Source: Methylobacter sp. BlB1 (GTDB lineage: Bacteria; Pseudomonadota; Gammaproteobacteria; Methylococcales; Methylomonadaceae). Taken from it: 64,000 bases of DNA. Each line of letters starts with the position of its first letter. The first letter of the stretch is position 1. Positions 8,541-16,500 of this stretch are shown in pieces. The notes below the pieces were generated by a model. It was given only the letters and a program-made list of their open reading frames with translations. It was not told the origin of the DNA and made no database searches. Location: contig NZ_JADMKV010000008.1 in assembly GCF_015476545.1 (NCBI RefSeq), forward strand, positions 30,683 to 94,682, written 5' to 3'. A program made the translations under genes and the position numbers.

Positions 8541-11176
8541 ATGATTTGACCTTTCCTACACTCTTTACAGAAAAAGACAGCCTGCTTCAGTTCAAACAAC
8601 TGCTGAAGCAAAAAGACGCTGAACTGAGGCAAAAATTCGATCCTCACAGTTCGGTTGCCACGCTGCTTAAAGAAAAGTCCGATTTCATCGACAAAATCCT
8701 GAGCCTGTGCTGGCAGCATTACCTCGGCAATTATGCCCAATCGCTGAGTTTGATCGCCGTAGGCGGTTATGGTCGCCGGGAATTATTCCCCTATTCAGAC
8801 ATCGATATCGTGGTTTTACTCGATTCGGAGGATACTTCGCCTTATCAGGAAGCATTGGCAAATTTCTTTACTTTCCTGTGGGATATCGGCTTAAAACCCG
8901 GACAAAGCGTGCGCACGATCGAAGAATGCATTAAAGCCGCCCAGGATGATCAGACGATCATGACCAGCCTGATGGAAATGCGCCTGATCGTTGGCAATAT
9001 CGCCCTTTACGAAACACTTAGAGAAGCCACTACGCCTGACAAAATATGGCCCTCGGATCAGTTTTTCATTGCCAAGATGGAAGAACAGCGGCAGCGCAAT
9101 GCCAAATTCCACTGCACCGCCTATAACCTCGAACCGAACATCAAGGAAGGTCCGGGCGGATTGCGCGACATGCAGATTATCTCCTGGGTATTCAAGCGGC
9201 ATTACAATACCTCCACTCTTAAGGAACTGATCAAATACGGCTTTCTGCCGGAATCCGAGTACACGGAACTGATTGCCGCCCTTGATGTGCTCTGGCGCAT
9301 CCGCTATGCACTGCATCTGCTGACCAATCGCGGCGAAGACCGGCTCATTTTCGATTATCAACGCGACCTTGCCAAGCAGTTCGGATTTAGCTCGGAAGAT
9401 CAGACCTACAATCAGGATGTCGAACAATTTATGCAGTTTTATTTCAAAACGGTACTCGGACTCGAGCGACTGAATGAAATGTTGCTGCAACTGTTTAATG
9501 AGCGCTTCGTTTGCGGAGAAGCTGTTTATAGACCACTGCCTTTTAATGCTAAATTTTCCGTTATCAATGGCTACCTTGAAGCGACTGAAGACACTATTTT
9601 TGAGCAAGAGCCAACGGCTCTGCTGGAAATTTTTCTAATTCTGCAACAAAACTCCTCACTCAAGGGCATCAGGGCCACCACCATCCGCCTGATCCGCAAG
9701 AACCTGTACCTAATTAACGATGCGTTTCGCAAGAATAAAACAGCCAACCGCCTGTTCATGGAAATATTTCGTCAACCCCGCGGCATTACCCATCAATTAA
9801 GACGAATGAACCGCTACGGGGTATTAGGCGCCTATGTACCCGGCTTTGCCAACATCGTCGCGCGCATGCAATATGATTTATTTCATATTTATACAGTGGA
9901 TGAGCACACGATTTTCGTAATAAGCAACCTGCGCCGGTTTGCATTGGAAAAACACATTGACGAACTCCCTTTTTGCAACGACATCTTTCTTCTGATTTCC
10001 AAGCCGGAAATTCTGTATATTTCCGCCTTGTTCCATGACATCGCTAAAGGCCGAAATGGCGATCATTCCATGATAGGCGAAGAAATCGCCAGGCAATTCT
10101 GCATCCAGCACGACCTCTCACAGCATGACACCAAGCTGATCACCTGGCTGGTCCGCAACCACTTGATCATGTCGATGACCGCCCAGCGCAAAGACATCGG
10201 CGACCCCGATATCATCCACGAATTCGCTCAGCAAGTGGGCAGCATCGAATATCTGAATTACTTGTATTTACTGACCGTGGCAGATATTCGCGCCACCAAT
10301 CCGGAACTGTGGAACTCCTGGAAAGACGCGTTGCTTCAGGAGCTTTATTCGGTAACGCACAGCGCCCTGCAGAGAGGATTGGAAAACCCGGTTGCGCTGG
10401 AAGACCGGCTGCTCGAAAACAAAAAAGAAGCCAAAGACGAACTGATCAAGCTCGGCATACCGGAACCGGTTATTTACAAATCCTGGAAGCATGCCAGCGA
10501 CGATTATTTCCTGAGATATTCGGCGGATGAGATAGCCTGGCATACTATCGCCATCGCTTCATCCAACGAAGACGAACTGCCTTTGGTGCTGCTGCGCCCG
10601 CAAACCCAGCGAGGCAGCGCGGAAGTCTTCATTTATACGAAAAATGAAGAGGCCGTTTTTTCAATAAGCACGGCAACATTGGACCAACTGGGACTTACGA
10701 TTCTGGATGCCAGAATCATGACCACATCGGACAATTATGTACTCAACAGTTTCCAGGTACTGGAGCAGTCAGGAGAACCTATTGACGAACCGTTCAGGGA
10801 AGTCCATATCTGCACGGCACTGCGCCACAACCTGCTGCACCGGGAAGTCAAAAAGCACAAGAATATCCGTCGCCAGTCAAGACAGGCCAAGCACTTTCCT
10901 ATCCAGACTAGCATTCGGTTTCATGCAGACCCTTTAAACAGGCACACCATCATAGAACTGATAACGACTGACCGTGCCGGTCTCTTATCAAAAATAGGCC
11001 AGGCTTTTATACAGCAGCGCATCCATCTGTACAGCGCAAAAATAACCACGATCGGCAGCCGCGCCGAGGACATGTTTTATATAACCGACCAGCAATTACA
11101 GCCTATCACCGACCCATCCAAGCAGGAGCAAATACGCAGGGAAATTCTTAAAATGCTGGAAACCGGCAGCGATTAA
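8537..11176 (+). CDS. glnD: Bifunctional [protein-PII] uridylyltransferase / uridylyl-removing enzyme
   Basis: Primary glutamine sensor: it uridylylates PII (GlnB/GlnK) at low glutamine and removes UMP at high glutamine. The 879 residues show the nucleotidyltransferase motif GGYGRRELFPYSDIDIVVL (about 76-94), the HD phosphohydrolase motif HDIAKGRNGDHS (about residue 500), and two C-terminal ACT domains (about 690-770 and 805-879). The start is GTG, overlapping the map stop (GTGA). It shares the theme of ammonium assimilation with the GOGAT-like gene 2.4 kb downstream, though they are not in one operon. Confidence 0.97.
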   Translation: MNDLTFPTLFTEKDSLLQFKQLLKQKDAELRQKFDPHSSVATLLKEKSDFIDKILSLCWQHYLGNYAQSLSLIAVGGYGRRELFPYSDIDIVVLLDSEDTSPYQEALANFFTFLWDIGLKPGQSVRTIEECIKAAQDDQTIMTSLMEMRLIVGNIALYETLREATTPDKIWPSDQFFIAKMEEQRQRNAKFHCTAYNLEPNIKEGPGGLRDMQIISWVFKRHYNTSTLKELIKYGFLPESEYTELIAALDVLWRIRYALHLLTNRGEDRLIFDYQRDLAKQFGFSSEDQTYNQDVEQFMQFYFKTVLGLERLNEMLLQLFNERFVCGEAVYRPLPFNAKFSVINGYLEATEDTIFEQEPTALLEIFLILQQNSSLKGIRATTIRLIRKNLYLINDAFRKNKTANRLFMEIFRQPRGITHQLRRMNRYGVLGAYVPGFANIVARMQYDLFHIYTVDEHTIFVISNLRRFALEKHIDELPFCNDIFLLISKPEILYISALFHDIAKGRNGDHSMIGEEIARQFCIQHDLSQHDTKLITWLVRNHLIMSMTAQRKDIGDPDIIHEFAQQVGSIEYLNYLYLLTVADIRATNPELWNSWKDALLQELYSVTHSALQRGLENPVALEDRLLENKKEAKDELIKLGIPEPVIYKSWKHASDDYFLRYSADEIAWHTIAIASSNEDELPLVLLRPQTQRGSAEVFIYTKNEEAVFSISTATLDQLGLTILDARIMTTSDNYVLNSFQVLEQSGEPIDEPFREVHICTALRHNLLHREVKKHKNIRRQSRQAKHFPIQTSIRFHADPLNRHTIIELITTDRAGLLSKIGQAFIQQRIHLYSAKITTIGSRAEDMFYITDQQLQPITDPSKQEQIRREILKMLETGSD

Positions 11177-11192
11177 AAACAGCCCAAATCGA

Positions 11193-11600
11193 TCAATAGG
11201 CAAAGCCATTACTGGAAGCCAGCGTTTTTTCGATAAATTGGATCAGCCGGTTATAGTCATTCTTTCCCATATCGACATAGCGCATGCCGATCTTGCAGAG
11301 ATCCCTGGAAACCCGCCGCGAATAGGCAATATGGCAACGCGCCGCTATAGGCGACATCTGCCCGTTCTCATCGGGCAGTTCCAGACTAATAGATAGTTCC
11401 ACCGGCCTGCCGCCGCGCACATAACTGCCGCCCGGCGTCATGACATTACGCTGCCCGATGTCACACTGAATAGAGATCTCCGCGCTACTGGTGTCCAGCG
11501 CCAAAACATTTAAATGCACACCATCCTCATTGGCGACAATCACTGAAAGCGGCTTTGAAATTTTGGGATAAATTTTTTTACGCATTGCTTCGGTACTCAA
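11193..11600 (-). CDS. PilZ-like domain protein
   Basis: A single-domain cytosolic protein of 135 residues, convergent with glnD (16-nt gap). The beta-rich layout and the ending GMRYVDMGKNDYNRLIQFIEK resemble PilZ domains, which bind cyclic di-GMP. The usual RxxxR and DxSxxG ligands are not cleanly present: the N-terminus has RKKIYPK and the second site reads DTSSAEIS. It may therefore be a non-binding PilZ variant. No partner gene is adjacent. Assignment is moderate. Confidence 0.6.
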   Translation of the reverse strand: MSTEAMRKKIYPKISKPLSVIVANEDGVHLNVLALDTSSAEISIQCDIGQRNVMTPGGSYVRGGRPVELSISLELPDENGQMSPIAARCHIAYSRRVSRDLCKIGMRYVDMGKNDYNRLIQFIEKTLASSNGFAY

Positions 11601-12085
11601 TAAATTGATTGGTAAATTCTAGCCTAAAACAACGCAAGAACCAGATGGAGCGGCCGCTTAATTACTTTTTTTATCAACAACATGAACTGCATCACACTAA
11701 TTCGCGAATTGATGCGGCAACCAAGTCGAAAGGATTTTTTGAGAGAAAATCTTATGAAACCTGTCATCTCCATAAAACGGAAGTCGATAACACAACACGA
11801 GCTCCATCACAAAACGAAAAAATGTTCGTCAGCCTGTCTGCAATTAGTGTTCAGGACCGCCAAGATCGTATCCAAGTATGTGACAGTGCGTCGCAAAACG
11901 CATGAGTCATCAAAATGTGTCACTTAACCCGTGATTTATAGTAGGACATGCAAAGGGTTGTGAAATAGACAAGAATGGCGCCAATGGCTACTGATCAGCG
12001 CCTATTCAATTCCTGTGTACACGACAGGCTCAAGCCAATGAAATGGCGCAACCGTCGTTTTCTGAAAATAATAAAACCCGACAAC
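11601..12085. other. 485-nt gap without a recognised gene
   Basis: Several overlapping short reading frames exist, but none shows family features, a good ribosome-binding site or coherent composition. It should hold the pilZ-like promoter. A small inverted repeat CCTGT...ACAGG lies near 12012-12028. It may be decayed sequence; nothing else is seen. Confidence 0.6.
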
Positions 12086-13312
12086 TCAAACGATCGACTG
12101 CCCCTTGGCGAGCTTGGGAAGATTGCCATCCAACCCCATGGCCATGCGCATGACTTTGTTTTTTGCCGGCGAAAGTCGCTCGGCCAGCCCCAGCCCCAGG
12201 TTCCGCAAGAACTTGACCGGCAATATCTCGTTACTGAACACGCGATAAAAAACCTCCATGACTGTCATCATTCTCAGGTTTTCGTTGCGCCGCAACTTTT
12301 CGTAGCGCTTTAGAACGACTATATCATCAATAGCCTGCCCCTGCTTCTGCGCCTCAATCAAAACCTCCCCCAACGTGGCCGCATCCAACAGGCCTATGTT
12401 CACCCCCTGCCCAGCCAGCGGATTGATCATATGCGCCGCATCGCCGACCAGAACAACGCCGGGCTTGACGTAGTCCTGCGCATGCTGCCGTTTTAAAGGA
12501 AAACTGGCTGTGCCGAGAACTCCCTTAACCTTGCCAAGACAGTCAGGAAACGCAGCCGCCAGCTCGGCCATCAGTTCCTCATGAGGCAATGCTTTTAATC
12601 GGACCACTTCATCCGGCGAGTTGTACCAGACTATGGAGCCATAATGCCCCGTCAACGGCAAAAATGCCTGCGGCCCGCTAGGTACAAAACGCTGCCAAGT
12701 GATATCCTGCTGCCCATAATCCGTCTCAATATAAATGACCAGGGCGTGCTGTTTATAATCCCAGCTTGTTACCCCCAAGCCCACAGCCTGCCTGACTCTG
12801 GATTGCCCACCGTCTGCCGCAACCAGCACTTTTGCCGACAACAGGCGCCCATCAGCCAATTCCAGTTCGGAATGATCATTTTGACTCTCGGCTGAATAAC
12901 TGATTCGGTTAATCGTGGCAGGACAGATCAGTTCGATGTTATCGAAATCGCGCAAGCGGTCTAATAAAGCCAGTTGCGTCACACGATTTTCAACAATATA
13001 GCCCAGCTCCGAATGACCGATATCATCGCTGCAAAATTCCGTATCGCCGGCAGTCTCCCAGACACGCATGCGCCGGAACGGGCAAAGCCTGCGGCTGGTG
13101 ATGCCCCGCCAGGCGTCGACCGTTTCAAGGATGTTTTTCGACGCAATACTGAGTGCCGAAACCCTCAAGTCATGCGGCTGATCGGCAGAAAACTCCTGCG
13201 GCAGCGAATTTTCTATTACAGCCACCTTCAATAAGCTGCCGCCCAAGCTACAAGCTAAGGCCGCCCCTACCATGCCGCCGCCTACGATTACAACATCAAA
13301 ACGCTCTTTCAT
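12086..13312 (-). CDS. FAD-dependent ubiquinone-biosynthesis hydroxylase (UbiH/UbiF/UbiI/VisC family)
   Basis: Aromatic-ring monooxygenase of the COQ6/UbiH family, which hydroxylates polyprenylphenol intermediates of ubiquinone synthesis using FAD and NAD(P)H. From the ATG at 13312 it has 408 residues and begins MKERFDVVIVGGGMVGAAL, with the Rossmann GxGxxG-type dinucleotide site. The second FAD motif reads VVLVGDAAHMINPLAGQG in the C-terminal half. A longer version from a TTG at 13348 is unlikely. The exact ring position (UbiH, UbiF or UbiI) cannot be told from sequence alone. It is divergent from the gltB-like gene. Confidence 0.88.
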   Translation of the reverse strand: MKERFDVVIVGGGMVGAALACSLGGSLLKVAVIENSLPQEFSADQPHDLRVSALSIASKNILETVDAWRGITSRRLCPFRRMRVWETAGDTEFCSDDIGHSELGYIVENRVTQLALLDRLRDFDNIELICPATINRISYSAESQNDHSELELADGRLLSAKVLVAADGGQSRVRQAVGLGVTSWDYKQHALVIYIETDYGQQDITWQRFVPSGPQAFLPLTGHYGSIVWYNSPDEVVRLKALPHEELMAELAAAFPDCLGKVKGVLGTASFPLKRQHAQDYVKPGVVLVGDAAHMINPLAGQGVNIGLLDAATLGEVLIEAQKQGQAIDDIVVLKRYEKLRRNENLRMMTVMEVFYRVFSNEILPVKFLRNLGLGLAERLSPAKNKVMRMAMGLDGNLPKLAKGQSIV

Positions 13313-13408
13313 ATCAATTAATATATAAGACAACCTGAACTTCCACAATTCGACAAAAATAGAGTACTAGCATGTACAATCTTTCGTGATACAATTAAAA
13401 GGTTTCAC

Positions 13409-13425
13409 TAGATGAAATTCATCTA
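13409..13425. promoter_or_regulatory. 17-nt perfect palindrome upstream of gltB-like gene (candidate operator)
   Basis: TAGATGAA-A-TTCATCTA has 8-bp arms around one base, between the divergent UbiH-type gene and the gltB-like gene. Its size and symmetry suit a dimeric regulator. No -35/-10 pair with good spacing was found around it. Confidence 0.45.
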
Positions 13426-13517
13426 AAAAGATTTCGTAGTATCTCAATGTGTCTGCCTGAATTAAAATTTAATTCCTTGACTCTAACACGCATTGAAACA
13501 AAAAACGAACTATAAAC

Positions 13518-13533
13518 GCTGTCTTTTGACAGC
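13518..13533 (+). other. Leader hairpin before gltB-like gene
   Basis: GCTGTC-TTTT-GACAGC forms a 6-bp stem with a T4 loop, ending about 21 nt before the ATG at 13555. It could affect translation initiation. No U tract follows, so it is not a terminator. Confidence 0.4.
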
Positions 13534-13554
13534 ACGATTAGAACGGGCCGAAAA

Positions 13555-16500
13555 ATGACTGAAAATTCCCGATTAGGTAGTAAAGAACAGATGCTGTATA
13601 ACGATGAATTGTCGCAGGACAGCTGCGGCGTGGGTTTTATTACTCACAAAAAGAGCGTACAAACTCATGATCTGCTGATTAAATCACACGAAGCGCTTTG
13701 CACTATTCCACATCGCGGCGGCATGAGTGCAGAAGGAATTGGCGATGGTGCTGGCGTTAACATTGATTTATCGCTTAAGTTCTTTCGCAAGATCACCGGC
13801 ATCGAAAATCTGGAACTCGGTCAGTTTGGCGTAGCCAACTTCTTTTTTCCGGAAGATCATGATCACTATGACTCAGCGGCAAGAGAACTTGTTAACCGCC
13901 ACTTCGAGGCATTTGATCTGCCAATTATTCAATGGCGAGACGTCCCGGTTGATAACGCCGTGCTCAATTCCGCTTCGGTCAAAGCACAGCTGCCTATCAA
14001 GCAGGTGATTTTCGACCGCCCGAAGCATTTAAAAACGGCTACGCATGATCAGTTTGAAAAGCATATTCAGGCCACCTTGCTGGCTATTGAAGTTGAAGGC
14101 TTCTCGCGCCCTGAATTGAACGGCTTTTATCCTTTATCCATGAGTTCGCGTACACAGGTTTACAAAGGCCGGCTCAACTCTTTTGAAGTCATTCCGTACT
14201 TTATAGATCTGCGCGACAAGGATCACGCGATCAACACACTGTTTTTCCATACCCGTTTTTCAACCAACACAGCTCCGGCCGCACTGATGGCTCAGCCATT
14301 CCGTTACATGGCCCATAACGGCGAGCTGAACACCGACAAGAAAAACCGCTTGAGCGAAAACGCCATCGCGCGCCAGCACAACAAGCACATCGTGTTCCCG
14401 TGCGGCCAGTCAGACTCCGGCCGTCTGGACCAAACCCTGACGCGCCGCATCAACGAAGACAATCTCAATATCGTCACAGCAGTGCTGGCGATGATGCCGC
14501 CAGCCTGGGAAAACGATACAACACTGTCGCCGCAAGTACGCGCCATGCTGGAATATTTCAGCTTGTACGAAGAAAAGAACGACGGTCCGGCGGCATTGAT
14601 TTTCAGCGATGGCATACGTGTTGGCGCACGCCTGGACCGTCTCGGCCTGCGCCCCTTACGCTCGGTTGAAACTGAAAACTATCTGGCTGTCATGTCAGAA
14701 GCCGGGCAAATTGATTTCCCTCCGAAGGAAGTCTTAAAACGCGGACGCATTGAAGCCGGCGGCATGATCTGCTTCGACCACAGCACCGGCGAAGCTTACA
14801 ACACCCACCAGATTATGGAGCGCCTGGCCCAGGAGCAAGACTACCAGGCGTTACTGGCGCAACGCTGCATCCATATGCCGGAACTGCCGAAAGTTGAGCT
14901 GTCCGAGATTAATGACGCGTATTCCTTCACGATAGACCAGCGGCACACCGCTTACTCGCTCAACCAGGAAAGCTTCAGATTCCTGCTTGACCCGATGCTG
15001 GCTACCGGCATGGAAAAAATATCGGCCATGGGCTACGGTATCGCGCCTAACGCGCTGTCGGGCACGGAAGGGGGCATGTCGCGCTATTTCAGCCAGCGCT
15101 TCGCACAGGTCACCAATCCGCCGCTCGATTCGCTCAGAGAGAGCGACGGCATGACCTTGCGCGTGGCCTTGGGCGCCAAACCGACTTTTTCCGATGAGTA
15201 CAGTAAACAGCTCGTTATCGACTCGCCGATTCTGCTGCGCACTCAACTGGAACAGATCCGCAGACAAGCAGCGGTCAGCGTCGTCACGCTGGACATGCTG
15301 TATACGCCTGACTTCAATGACGCGAAGTGCAACGAAGAGTCTTTGGAAGCGGCGTTACTAGCCGTCTGCGAGCAGGTTGAGAGTGCCGCACGAAAAAACA
15401 CCGGCATCATCATCCTGAGCGACGCCAACATCGATAAAGACAAAGCCGCCATTCCGGCCCTGCTGATGATTGCGGCCGCCAACCAGCATCTGGTTAAACA
15501 CGGCCTGCGCTTTAATTCATCGTTGATCGCGGAAACCGGACAGGCAGCCAGCTCGCATGATATCGCCACGATCCTAGGCTTCGGCGCTTCGGCGGTCTGC
15601 CCTATCAGCGTGCATAACCGCGTGCTCAGCCATTACGCAGCGGATGAGCGGCAAAAAGCGTTGTACAATTTCCAGAAAGCCGCTGAAAAATCGCTCATGA
15701 AAACCATGGGCAAATTTGGCCTATGCACCGTGGAAAGCTATATTGGCGGGGAATTCTTCGAATCCAACTATCTGGATACCAATGAGCCCAAGCTGCGCCC
15801 TTACTTCCCAAACATCCATGCAGCAGTCGGAGGGGCGCGTTATGCCGATATCGCGGCCAGCGCGACAGAATGGCATCAAAAAGCACTGTCTGTGCACGAG
15901 GAAAAAGACATCCCATTCCTCGGACTATTCAAGGAGCGCCAGGACGGCGCCGGCCACAGTTTCGGCAATACCGCGGTCCGGGAATATATCAACATGACCG
16001 ATGAGGAGATTCTGTATATCCCTCAGGATAAATCGCCCGTCGCCAGCGACACGGCCTACGCCGATTTCGGCTATAACAAGCGTACCCCGGGGCAAATCGA
16101 CGCCTTCGGCATCACGCCGGCTTATCGCAGCTTTACCAAAAACCTGTATCTTGAGCGCGAATCCAGGCCGGCCGCCTTGCGCGACATCATGGATTTTCCG
16201 GCTGACGTCAGCACGGCCGAAACCGTTGCCGATTTCAACCGCATTCTCGGCAGGCAGAGTGTGTACGGCAATATCAACTATTTGATCCGCGGTCTGAAGG
16301 TCGACCAAACTGACAACGCTTCTTTCAGCATCAGCTTCACTGAAAATTCATCCGAAGCGCGTTTGGAGCAACTGTCGCAGCACTTTAAAAAACGCTTCGC
16401 CGATACTGAATTCAGTGCGACAGCCATAGGCAGTACGCTAAATATCAAAGTAGCCGACACTGATAGCCTTCTGACTAACTATTTATCGTCCATCCAGAGC

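Noticed and set aside
11609..11905. 98-codon frame in the gap after the PilZ-like gene
   Set aside because: Low-complexity His/Gln/Ser-rich translation, competing overlapping frames, no ribosome-binding site and no recognised family.
13477..13516. TTGACT and TATAAA as a gltB promoter
   Set aside because: The spacing is 28 nt, far from the 16-18 needed. No alternative pair was convincing.
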